Positions 1 to 5,492 of a stretch of DNA of 5,492 nucleotides are shown here, in pieces. The stretch is from Desulfobacterales bacterium (GTDB lineage: Bacteria; Desulfobacterota; Desulfobacteria; Desulfobacterales; C00003060). Position 1 is the first letter of the stretch, and each line of letters starts with the position of its first letter. The position numbers were made by a program, and so were the translations under genes. Below the pieces are notes generated by a model that had not been told where the DNA came from, did no database searches, and saw only the letters and a list, made by a program, of their open reading frames with translations. The stretch covers positions 1 through 5,492 of the forward strand of contig DAOVOU010000169.1 in NCBI GenBank assembly GCA_030629475.1, given 5' to 3'.

Positions 1-333
1 ATGGCCCTCTGGGAATTTTTGAAAGTCCCCCTTTATTTAATACTGCCCCCCAAGCGCTTGAAAGATATCAACCCTGTTCACAGCTTCCGCCACTCACGGG
101 CTGTAGACATGCTTGCTTCCGGCGCCCCGCTCTCTGAGATCAAAAATCATTTGGGCCATGAAGATATCCAGTCCACCACGGTTTACCTTCATCTGGATCT
201 GACTCGAAGAAAACAGATACAAAAGCAATTCATCGAATATATGCAGTCTGTTCTAATCAGTGATCCGAAGATAGAAGAGCTATTTGACTCGGAGAGCAAA
301 GAAGACATTATGGCCTGGCTGGATAGCCTCTAA
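1..333 (+). CDS. Tyrosine recombinase/integrase, C-terminal catalytic fragment (5' end outside window)
   Basis: This is the last ~110 residues of a XerD-like tyrosine recombinase, which cuts and rejoins DNA at specific sites through a covalent 3'-phosphotyrosine intermediate. Visible active-site residues are the HxxR box (H27-S-F-R30), the following LGH histidine (H53) and the nucleophile Y62 in TTVYLH. The basic tail after it and the ending AWLDSL look like a natural C-terminus. The Arg-I and Lys residues of the catalytic set lie in the missing N-terminal part. The ATG at base 1 is probably not the true start, because the family is about 300 aa. Residues 1-15 read less like the family than those from LPPKRL onward, so a frameshift near the window edge is possible. 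Family assignment is strong; whether the gene is intact upstream cannot be seen. No partner gene follows on this strand. Confidence 0.85.
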   Translation: MALWEFLKVPLYLILPPKRLKDINPVHSFRHSRAVDMLASGAPLSEIKNHLGHEDIQSTTVYLHLDLTRRKQIQKQFIEYMQSVLISDPKIEELFDSESKEDIMAWLDSL

Positions 334-635
334 CGCAGAGGTGACGCTACCAGCAGGACTACGAGAGGTAGGTTTGACCGCACATAATTATGTTAACAGT
401 TTGTCAGACAAGTTGCCAACATTCTGCCGTATCCCCCTGTTATCACGAACAATATTGAATTTCCTGGGCTCGCTTCAATTATCTGCATGTTTTCAGTGGG
501 TTAGGTCAGGTGGCAACATAATAGCAGGTATCTATCATCCTACACTGAAGGGGAGCTCCACGGGTATAGAGACGAAGACAAAGAGGCGGAACCATTTCTG
601 GCTCTGCCTTTGGTGTTTCAAACTCCAACTTCAGT
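334..635. other. Intergenic gap between converging integrase fragment and DUF1566 gene
   Basis: About 300 bp lie between the plus-strand integrase stop and the minus-strand DUF1566 stop. An open plus-strand frame crosses the gap but has no ribosome binding site, starts inside the integrase gene and encodes nothing I recognise. The only structured element I see is the hairpin at 582-611. No attachment site or terminal repeat could be identified. Confidence 0.5.
582..611 (-). terminator. Probable intrinsic terminator of the DUF1566 gene
   Basis: The segment folds into a 13-position stem (582-594 with 599-611) around a 4-nt loop. In the minus-strand transcript the stem has one A-C mismatch and two G-U wobbles. 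The transcript then continues with a T-rich but interrupted tract (CTCTTTGTCTT). It lies 25 nt past the DUF1566 stop codon, the expected place. The plus strand also carries CCTTTGGTGTTT after the stem, so weak two-way activity is possible. Its stem core (GGCAGAGCC) recurs in the terminator at 4268-4297. Confidence 0.55.
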
Positions 636-2363
636 TTATGGACAGATATTCGGGTTAATAACTTTGAGTAGCTTCTTGTTACTGTCTGAGCCGTCAACGG
701 TCACCCACACCATACGGTTTCTGTATTGTCCATCGCCATGAATAAACCATTCACATGGTTTCGCTCCAAATGGTATTCTTATCCTGATCTTGGTATCACT
801 CCAGACCTTTATTCTGGAACTAGTGAAATCAAATGTCCTGCCAGCAATATGAACGACACTGTCCCCTTGCGTGTCACCGAATCCGATGCCGTAGAGGCTG
901 ACAACTGCGGTTGGCTCTGCCCCGGCAGGGCATATGCCGGACATTGTGGGGGCGGACGGTCCGGAGTCACACTGTCCAGCAGCAGCCAAAAGCATAGTAT
1001 CTGTGCCTGAGGCTCCATCGTTATCTGTGACTGTCAGTGTCACGTCATAGAAGTCAGGTGCTAGGTCTGAGACTACGGGGTTAGCACCCTCAGCAACCCT
1101 GTCATAAGCTGAATTTCCTCTGTGTTGAAGTACCCATTCGTAAGATACAATCGTGCCAATTGGGTCATATGATTGTGTACCGTCAAGAATAACCTTGTCA
1201 AAGACGACTTGGTCGGGGCCAGCAATTGCGACTGGCGATGCGACTGGCGAACCACCACGAACAGCTCGCACGTAGTAGTTCATTTGCGGATTGTCAGCAT
1301 GGGTTCTGCCAAAATCAAATCGAACGGTCCAGGCACGTTCGGTGGAATCTTGAAAGGTTGAAGACCAGTATGAGGTGGCAGCGGTACTGGGAAAATAATT
1401 CACATCTATGACCAGACCAGCGTTGGCGTGATCTAGAAGAGTCAACAATTCGTTCAAGTTGGGAAGACGCCAATCAGAATACCCTGCTAGTGTCAGGTTT
1501 TCACAATACGCCAAAGCTCCTTCCCAGTCATAGGGCAGACTATCTTGTTGCCACATCAGCCCCGTGCTCATATCAGTGACCGTCCCGTTGCCGTTATCAA
1601 TGAAATCATTCTGGTCGATACTCTGGCCCCGTACAGCCCTAACGCAATTGCTTTGTCTCTTCTCTTGGTCGTGCATGCCATTCAGGTCAGCAAAATCGAA
1701 AGCCCAGGCACTGCTGGGACTGTTCGGGTCAGTAGTGCTGGACCAATAGCAAAACGTATGGTACTGGTCCAGCTTTACATTTGGAAAATAGTCCGTATCA
1801 ATGAAAGGCCAATCGCTGATACCTTTGTACCTGATAAAGATCAGGGCAATTTCCTTTGCTGTTGGCAACCGCCAGTCTGAAAAGCTACCAAACTGCATCG
1901 AGTTGAGGGCATTGATGAAATCCTCCGTGTCACTTCCTACGCCAGATGTGCCTGGGACACCACCATTTGTGTCTGGATTGCTATCGTACCATGTATAAAC
2001 ATTATCCGCATCGTTCGGGTTAGCGTAGTCAGTCCGTTCGTCTTGGTTCGCCTTTACCTCCCAGATCAAACCTGTCACGTTGTCTCGCACCGTTGCCCAA
2101 GATTCCGCATCTTGAGGCAAGTCATTTCCCGGCGAGTCAAGTTTGGTGAATGAAGGTGGGTTAAATGTGTACTGGGCGTCTTGTCCATAACAGGGCTCCC
2201 CAAGCTGTGGACAGGATCCCACAATCCATCGCCCAGGATTGCCCGGTAAGTTTTCGATGTAACATTTTGTCTGGCCGGTGTCAGGAACCACCCGGGCTGA
2301 CGATGAAGTCGTAAAGACGCCTAACAAGAGAAAGAGTATCAAGAAGACAAATAGCTTTCTCAT
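636..2363 (-). CDS. Secreted DUF1566 (x2) / PKD-like / IPT-TIG-like surface protein, 575 aa
   Basis: This is a complete exported protein, probably cell-surface or extracellular. Residues 1-23 form a Sec signal peptide (basic start, leucine/phenylalanine core, likely cleavage after SSSA). A cysteine-containing segment with GQDAQY, common ahead of DUF1566 domains, follows. DUF1566 copy 1 (about 92-246) shows TGLIWE, DWRLPTAKE, YWSST and VRAVRG. Copy 2 (about 254-370) repeats the order as TGLMWQ, DWRLPNLNE, YWSST and VRAVRG. A PKD-like beta-sandwich (about 375-462) has LDGTQSYDP, YEWVL and LTVTDNDG. The last ~105 residues resemble an IPT/TIG fold, with LYGIGFG near its start. DUF1566 is related to the C-terminal domain of the Legionella collagen-like adhesin Lcl, so adhesion or glycan binding is plausible but inferred. 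I chose the ATG at 2363 because GGGGAG lies 9 nt upstream and the signal peptide starts there. An upstream in-frame ATG at 2447 would put 28 unlike residues before it. It appears monocistronic. Confidence 0.9.
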   Translation of the reverse strand: MRKLFVFLILFLLLGVFTTSSSARVVPDTGQTKCYIENLPGNPGRWIVGSCPQLGEPCYGQDAQYTFNPPSFTKLDSPGNDLPQDAESWATVRDNVTGLIWEVKANQDERTDYANPNDADNVYTWYDSNPDTNGGVPGTSGVGSDTEDFINALNSMQFGSFSDWRLPTAKEIALIFIRYKGISDWPFIDTDYFPNVKLDQYHTFCYWSSTTDPNSPSSAWAFDFADLNGMHDQEKRQSNCVRAVRGQSIDQNDFIDNGNGTVTDMSTGLMWQQDSLPYDWEGALAYCENLTLAGYSDWRLPNLNELLTLLDHANAGLVIDVNYFPSTAATSYWSSTFQDSTERAWTVRFDFGRTHADNPQMNYYVRAVRGGSPVASPVAIAGPDQVVFDKVILDGTQSYDPIGTIVSYEWVLQHRGNSAYDRVAEGANPVVSDLAPDFYDVTLTVTDNDGASGTDTMLLAAAGQCDSGPSAPTMSGICPAGAEPTAVVSLYGIGFGDTQGDSVVHIAGRTFDFTSSRIKVWSDTKIRIRIPFGAKPCEWFIHGDGQYRNRMVWVTVDGSDSNKKLLKVINPNICP

Positions 2364-2372
2364 GGTTTTACA

Positions 2373-2378
2373 CTCCCC
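2373..2378 (-). promoter_or_regulatory. Shine-Dalgarno site of the DUF1566 gene
   Basis: GGGGAG on the minus strand ends 9 nt before the ATG at 2363. It fixes that start codon and argues against the upstream in-frame ATG at 2447. Confidence 0.75.
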
Positions 2379-2563
2379 ATTTAGTCTTTTGAACGAAAGA
2401 CCCCAATTGTGGAACTCTGAGGGTATGTCTGCCAATGGCACGTACAACGCCCTGTCAGGAGCTGAGTAGGCAGATTTCGAGGCTCATTTGACCTTCTTTG
2501 GCCTTTGTGTGGTTATGGAATGAAATCGCTTACGTGAGAATTATCTGGACCGTTTAACCTGTG

Positions 2564-2592
2564 TTCTTAAAACTCTTGAATGTATTTGTCAA
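2564..2592 (-). promoter_or_regulatory. Weak sigma-70-like promoter candidate for the DUF1566 gene
   Basis: A perfect TTGACA (2592-2587 on the minus strand) is followed after 17 bp by TAAGAA, which matches only three of six -10 positions. The start codon is about 190 nt downstream, so either a long leader exists or the real promoter is elsewhere. Confidence 0.25.
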
Positions 2593-2810
2593 GGGACAGC
2601 TTCGTGTCAAAAGTAATCGGGGCCACATTACAAGGGTAAACTGTCACCAAGGCGGGATTATAGCTCTCTTGCCAACAGTTACACTCGTCAACCAATCGAT
2701 TTCATTATAGATCTCTACCTGATATCACAACCTTTGTCAACTCTTGGGCCAGACTTCGGTCAACCCACAGGCCGGATAGGTGTCGTCGGCGGCGAGAGCG
2801 AAAATCCGGC

Positions 2811-3098
2811 TTAATTCTTCCCATTAATTTTGTCTCTCAAAGCCCCAGAGCACCCGAACGTTACGACCTTCCTTGCCCTCAGCCTCATGTCCTTACCAGT
2901 CTGGGGGTTCCTACCCCTGCGCTGGTTCTTTTCGTGAACGCAGAACTTGCCGAACCCGCTGATAAGAACATCCTCCCCGGATTCCAGGGTTCTCTTGATG
3001 ATTTTCAGGATGGATTCGATCACTTGAGCCGATTCAGATTTGGACAGCCCAAGATCGCGATAGACTGAGTCTACGATATTTGCTTTTGTCAATGACAT
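2811..3098 (-). CDS. IHF-alpha-like DNA-bending protein (HU/IHF family), 95 aa
   Basis: This small histone-like protein bends DNA in the minor groove as a dimer, supporting recombination, replication initiation and transcription. Starting from MSLTKANIVD it is 95 aa, the usual HU/IHF length. Residues 1-45 match the helical dimerisation part. GFGKF (48-52) and RRGRNPQTG (60-68) are the family signatures. P65 falls at the same position as the intercalating proline of E. coli IHF-alpha, and ARKVVTF (75-81) is also typical. The match is closer to IHF-alpha than to HU, but I give no symbol because several paralogues are common and the C-terminal FGCSGALRD departs from the usual FxPxxxL. AGGAG 9 nt upstream fixes the ATG at 3098; a longer in-frame version from 3137 would add 13 unlike residues. 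It has its own promoter (3141-3169). Integrase remnants flank the region, but a functional link is only inferred. Confidence 0.92.
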   Translation of the reverse strand: MSLTKANIVDSVYRDLGLSKSESAQVIESILKIIKRTLESGEDVLISGFGKFCVHEKNQRRGRNPQTGKDMRLRARKVVTFGCSGALRDKINGKN

Positions 3099-3107
3099 GT
3101 GACGGCG

Positions 3108-3112
3108 CTCCT
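3108..3112 (-). promoter_or_regulatory. Shine-Dalgarno site of the IHF-like gene
   Basis: AGGAG on the minus strand lies 9 nt before the ATG at 3098. It decides this start over the in-frame ATG at 3137. Confidence 0.75.
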
Positions 3113-3140
3113 GATTGGAAATATTGCAAGGTATCAAGCT

Positions 3141-3169
3141 AAAGTAACTTCATGTCCATGTTTTGTCAA
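3141..3169 (-). promoter_or_regulatory. Sigma-70-type promoter of the IHF-like gene
   Basis: On the minus strand a perfect -35 TTGACA (3169-3164) is followed after exactly 17 bp by TACTTT (3146-3141), which keeps the three most conserved -10 bases (T, A and final T). The predicted start point is about 35-40 nt upstream of the ATG at 3098. The gene can therefore be transcribed independently of the 141-aa gene behind it. Confidence 0.6.
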
Positions 3170-3234
3170 GAAATTACATGGGTTAGATGTGCCAAGGGTG
3201 GTCAGTCAGACCAAAAAGATGTGACAACTTAGAG

Positions 3235-3660
3235 TCAGTGTTTACCAAATACGGCTTCCACAATCGCCGCCTCTATTTCGGGCGTTGGCTCCCATGTGTG
3301 TGTATCTTTATAACGCTTTTGAAGAAAGCGGTGCTCGGCATCCACCACGTTCAGGAATACATGTTCAGTGGCCACAGGGGGCAGCATATCCACACCCAGT
3401 CTCATTTCTTTCTGTAGCTCGGCAGTGTCGATTCTGCCTTCAGAGTCAAAGGAAAGATAGGCATACTGTATCAGGAGAATCTCAACCGGCTTACGATTGA
3501 CAAGATCTACCGCTGCCAATGCATATCGGACCCGCCTGTTGGAAAACTGAGGGAGACGTTCGTCAGGACGGCCCTGGAAAAGGCGTTCGAAGCGGTTAAG
3601 CGGAAGACGCTCTAAAGAGTCATCATCAAGGACAAGAAAGATTCTTAGGCTCACTCCCAT
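3235..3660 (-). CDS. Conserved hypothetical protein, 141 aa
   Basis: I do not know its function. From memory, the start MGVSLRIFLV, the RVRYA segment (43-47), the PVEIL...SFDSEGRID stretch (58-78) and the ending WEPTPEIEAAIVEAVFG (123-139) resemble an unnamed protein family seen in deltaproteobacterial genomes, usually as a similar-length single-domain protein. It has no signal peptide, no membrane segment and no cysteine, so a soluble cytoplasmic protein is likely. It is rich in charged residues (DDDS near the start, many Arg and Glu). The ATG at 3660 fits the family start, but the ribosome binding site is weak (only GAAGA about 11 nt upstream). A promoter candidate sits 60-90 nt upstream. 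The IHF-like gene follows on the same strand after 136 bp with its own promoter, so co-transcription is possible but not required. The reading frame is intact. Confidence 0.75.
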   Translation of the reverse strand: MGVSLRIFLVLDDDSLERLPLNRFERLFQGRPDERLPQFSNRRVRYALAAVDLVNRKPVEILLIQYAYLSFDSEGRIDTAELQKEMRLGVDMLPPVATEHVFLNVVDAEHRFLQKRYKDTHTWEPTPEIEAAIVEAVFGKH

Positions 3661-3721
3661 GGCAATTCAGATCTTCGACATAGGTTGGATTAAAATGAAT
3701 ATTTTGAGTTCAGATCGTGTT

Positions 3722-3749
3722 ATTATCAGATAACTGGGGCATCGGTCAA
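3722..3749 (-). promoter_or_regulatory. Sigma-70-type promoter of the 141-aa gene
   Basis: On the minus strand TTGACC (3749-3744, five of six -35 bases) is followed after 16 bp by GATAAT (3727-3722, five of six -10 bases). This gives a leader of about 55 nt to the ATG at 3660. Two direct copies of TTCAGATC (3666-3673 and 3709-3716), one at the expected start point, could be half-sites for a regulator; that is speculative. Confidence 0.5.
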
Positions 3750-3766
3750 ATTATTGTCAACCTTAA

Positions 3767-4081
3767 ACAAAACGATCCCGCTATTCATCCCTGTCATCCT
3801 TCTTCAATAAAAACACCGTCGATCCAAAGCTTGAAAATCCTTGTAGCACCCCTATGCTCAGGAAACTGTTCAAACCCGCCAAGGTCGTGCATTGGACTAT
3901 TCCCTGGCCCAGACCTGGACTTGAAGCATGGCAGCTACTTCAGACAAGTATGCACCAGGGCGGGCTGGAAAAGGAGGTTGTCGACGAAATCATTTTCAGA
4001 ACAGTGAAACCACGAAACCGTCTGATGTTGGAGCTTATGGCCCGTGGTGGACATCCACAGGGGTCAGAGCTACACGTTTGA
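3767..4081 (+). pseudogene. Tyrosine recombinase/integrase remnant, N-terminal half, 3'-truncated
   Basis: The plus-strand frame open from 3767 resembles the core-binding and start of the catalytic domain of a XerC/D-like recombinase. Clear family-like stretches are RYSSLSSFFN, then NPCSTPMLRKLF just at and before the ATG at 3854, then VVDEIIFRT and RNRLMLELMARGG. The last normally leads into the catalytic Arg-I box (R-x-GE-x-L). Here the text after ARGG becomes HPQGSELHV and stops at 4079-4081, exactly where the palindromic element at 4057-4159 begins. The catalytic Arg, the HxxR box and the tyrosine are all absent. I do not find the missing half in 4160-4393. The ATG at 3854 lies inside the homologous region and has no ribosome binding site, so it is not a real start. 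The upstream part is also broken: a stop at 3764-3766 closes the frame. It is not the missing half of the 1-333 fragment, whose sequence looks like a different subfamily. Confidence 0.7.
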
Positions 4082-4159
4082 CAGATTGAAGTTCTTTTCT
4101 ATGCAGCGAATCCTGCTTCTGCAAGGCCCCTTTGTCAAATGTGTAGCCCTGACCCCTGT
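4057..4159. repeat. 103-bp palindromic element with 27-bp inverted ends (MITE/REP-like)
   Basis: Bases 4057-4083 and 4133-4159 are inverted copies matching at 25 of 27 positions. The exceptions are 4068/4148 (A-C) and 4076/4140 (G-T). The outer ends read ACAGGGG...CCCCTGT and the inner ends TTTGACA...TGTCAAA. The 49-bp centre contains no ORF and has a small inner palindrome (TGCAG 4102-4106, CTGCA 4119-4123). No T tract follows either arm, so it is not a simple terminator. I see no clear target-site duplication. Its left end coincides with the break in the integrase homology, which supports a mobile non-autonomous element. Attribution to a particular transposase family is not possible here. 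Confidence 0.6.
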
Positions 4160-4393
4160 CTCCCTGTCTAAAAAATTCGGGCTCTCAAATAGTATAACGT
4201 CATAGGAGTATCATTCAATTTCGGGGTGAATATCTGAGATACGATATATTGAGACTCTGGAAAACAAAAGGCAGAGCCGTTGTGGTGGCTCCGCCTTCAA
4301 TTGTTTTACTTATCAAACAGCATCAAATTTCGGTAATTATCCTGATAGCTTTCCCCATCTACAAAGTGCTGAAAGTTGATTGGGGCTCTGGAT
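4160..4393. other. Gap between the palindromic element and the decayed DUF4382 gene
   Basis: No gene is supported in these 234 bp. I looked for the rest of the interrupted integrase on the plus strand and did not find it. The only element recognised is the hairpin terminator at 4268-4297, about 95 nt beyond the DUF4382 stop codon. Confidence 0.5.
4258..4297 (-). terminator. Intrinsic terminator downstream of the DUF4382 pseudogene
   Basis: Arms 4268-4278 and 4287-4297 form an 11-bp GC-rich stem with an 8-nt loop. In the minus-strand RNA every position pairs, with one G-U wobble. The transcript then runs into TTGTTTT, giving a canonical rho-independent terminator for transcripts coming from the DUF4382 gene. 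On the plus strand the single variable position becomes an A-C mismatch and the tail is poorer, so minus is the favoured direction. Confidence 0.75.
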
Positions 4394-5492
4394 TTAAAAG
4401 GTTATTTCTAGGGGCATCTGAGTGGTCGAATCGAACTCAATAGGGTCCGGGGTTTCTCTTTCATAACTTGAGGCTACAACACTGTAACTCATTCCCGATG
4501 GTAAGTCCGGTAAACTAATAAATCCATAATCTTCCTCGTTGGCGATGTTGACCGATTTTACCTCAATTTGTTCATTGTCAGTGCTGCCCTTACACATGGC
4601 AAATTGTCTAAAACCGAGGATGGCATGCTGATGATAGTCCTCCCCAGGTATGCTTACATGGGCTTTGATATCAAAGGTGGAAGCTGCTTCGAGAGTGAAA
4701 TCAACATACCCAAGATCAGAATTCACGTCAATTTTTGCACACTTTGGACTAAACCCATTCTTATACGCTACGATATTATAAGAAATATCAGGCTCCATTT
4801 CCAGAAAAATCTTATACGATCCAACAGGTCCCTTGAGAGAATCATCATTTGTTATGTTGATGCCTCTACAACAACTCTATCTTTTGGGTCATCAGCACCA
4901 GGGGCATATCTTTGGACGCTAACCAACACTCCACCTAATCCATTTGGCCCTACGGCATCATCAGTAACAGTTCCGCTTATAATAGAACAGTCTTTGGTAT
5001 TAAAAACTTTAATCGTCGGCTTTAAAAGCCATTGCTCGCTACTGCCTGCCTTTACGATAGACCTTAGCACGTCGAAATCCAGAATCAATTCAGTCGTCTC
5101 GTTTTCATTGATGTTAAACCCATGAACTATTTTGATGCCGGTCTGAAGCCCGCCTGGAACTTTCAACTCATGATAGTAATCTGTTTCGCCGATATAAGTA
5201 TCCAATTTGTCGATAACATAATTCGCATATGGATGCTCTTCGACTAAAATATTGATATCATCGTCGCCATTATCAGGATTCTCACCAATTATCAGCCTCA
5301 TCTAGTCATCTAGGTATACTCGCCTGTTTCTAGCTCTGTTATTCCCAATGTTTCCCTCACACCATTTACAAGTTCTAATAAATTGTACGTTTTGTTTGGA
5401 AAAGCAACTAGTTGCCAATTGCCTCCTTTCTTATGAACCTGCACCTCATCTATTGTAACGTACACGGCCTTGTATTCATCAGTCGTAGTATC
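4394..5492 (-). pseudogene. DUF4382 plus carboxypeptidase-regulatory-like surface protein, multiply disrupted, 5' end outside window
   Basis: Reading the minus strand across three frames rebuilds one protein of about 360 residues. The first part (5492-5313) carries a typical DUF4382 opening: YKAVYVTIDEVQVH, a tryptophan, then YNLLELVNGVRETLG and TGEYT. A TAG codon (5312-5310) and an 8-bp tandem duplication (5298-5313) break it. DUF4382 then resumes in another frame from 5301 (MRLIIGE, LKVPGGLQTGIKIVHGF, LDFDVLRSIV, LLKPTI) into a GTVTD start of a carboxypeptidase-regulatory-like domain. That frame ends at TAA 4852-4854. A single missing base just before it moves the coding text to a third frame (ITNDD, GSYKIFLE, YNIVAYKNGFSP), which runs to TAA at 4394. 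The apparent starts at 5301 and 4798 are internal methionines. Such proteins are normally exported lipoproteins or surface proteins; the signal region is outside the window. Function is unknown and the copy is almost certainly inactive. Confidence 0.85.
5298..5313. repeat. 8-bp tandem duplication inside the DUF4382 gene
   Basis: TCATCTAG occurs twice back to back (5298-5305 and 5306-5313). On the coding (minus) strand this reads CTAGATGA twice, in the middle of a conserved DUF4382 segment. Removing one copy restores the frame between TGEYT and MRLIIGE, but a TAG codon remains where glutamine is expected. Confidence 0.85.

Larger units (their letters stand above)
2364..2810. other. 447-bp gap upstream of the DUF1566 gene and downstream of the IHF-like gene
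   Basis: I find no convincing gene on either strand. The stretch contains the DUF1566 ribosome binding site, a weak promoter candidate near 2564-2592 and two loose inverted repeats: GCCGGAT/ATCCGGC at 2771-2777 and 2804-2810, and AACTGT/ACAGTT around 2639-2680. Neither repeat is followed by a T tract, so I do not call them terminators. The promoter candidate implies a leader of about 190 nt. Confidence 0.5.

Noticed and set aside
284..658. Plus-strand 124-aa open frame overlapping the integrase end and gap
   Set aside because: It starts inside the integrase coding sequence, has no ribosome binding site, resembles no family I know and runs into the end of the DUF1566 gene.
2771..2810. GCCGGAT/ATCCGGC inverted repeat as terminator of the IHF-like gene
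   Set aside because: The stem is only 7 bp with a 26-nt loop and no T tract follows on the minus strand.
1..4159. The two integrase pieces as halves of one gene split by inserted DNA
   Set aside because: The N-terminal remnant lies downstream of the C-terminal piece on the same strand, and the two look like different recombinase subfamilies. A rearranged single gene is not supported.
4394..4798. A separate 134-aa gene starting at 4798
   Set aside because: Coherent protein sequence (GSYKIFLE and before) continues upstream of this ATG in the same frame. It is the tail of the frameshifted DUF4382 gene.
4568..5125. Plus-strand 185-aa open frame
   Set aside because: It is antisense to the DUF4382 pseudogene, whose translation has clear domain features. 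This one has none.
5310..5312. TAG read as pyrrolysine, since some deltaproteobacteria use it
   Set aside because: The adjacent 8-bp duplication shifts the frame, so reading through TAG would still not give a full protein. No Pyl genes are visible.
1..5492. CRISPR array, tRNA, toxin-antitoxin pair or other compact system
   Set aside because: No regularly spaced repeats, cloverleaf-like sequence or paired small genes were seen on either strand.

Overview
The window looks like chromosomal accessory DNA from a Gram-negative bacterium, most likely a deltaproteobacterium-like anaerobe (Desulfobacterota). That placement is an inference. It rests on the kinds of families present: a DUF1566 secreted protein, a DUF4382 surface protein, XerD-like integrase remnants, an IHF-alpha-like protein, and a small conserved protein that I associate from memory with such genomes. 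No rRNA, tRNA or other taxonomic marker is present.

Layout. Positions 1-333 (+) hold the C-terminal catalytic part of a tyrosine recombinase, cut by the window edge. Then comes about 300 bp without a convincing gene, containing a hairpin that can act as terminator for the next gene. A complete secreted multidomain protein (636-2363, minus) follows: signal peptide, two DUF1566 domains, a PKD-like domain and an IPT/TIG-like domain. A 447-bp gap precedes an IHF/HU-family gene (2811-3098, minus) with a good promoter of its own. Next is a conserved 141-aa protein of unknown function (3235-3660, minus), again with a recognisable promoter. On the plus strand, 3767-4081 is the N-terminal half of a second, different tyrosine recombinase. 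Its reading frame is destroyed where a 103-bp palindromic element (4057-4159) begins. After a strong minus-strand terminator (4268-4297), the rest of the window (4394-5492, minus) is a decayed DUF4382 plus carboxypeptidase-regulatory-like surface protein. It is broken by an in-frame TAG, an 8-bp tandem duplication and a further single-base frameshift.

The intact genes are three separate minus-strand units. I see no operon and no complete new defence or metabolic system. The region reads as a graveyard of integration and transposition around two cell-surface genes. The most instructive points are the palindromic element ending the integrase homology, the multiply disrupted DUF4382 gene, and the uncharacterised 141-aa protein beside an IHF-like gene.
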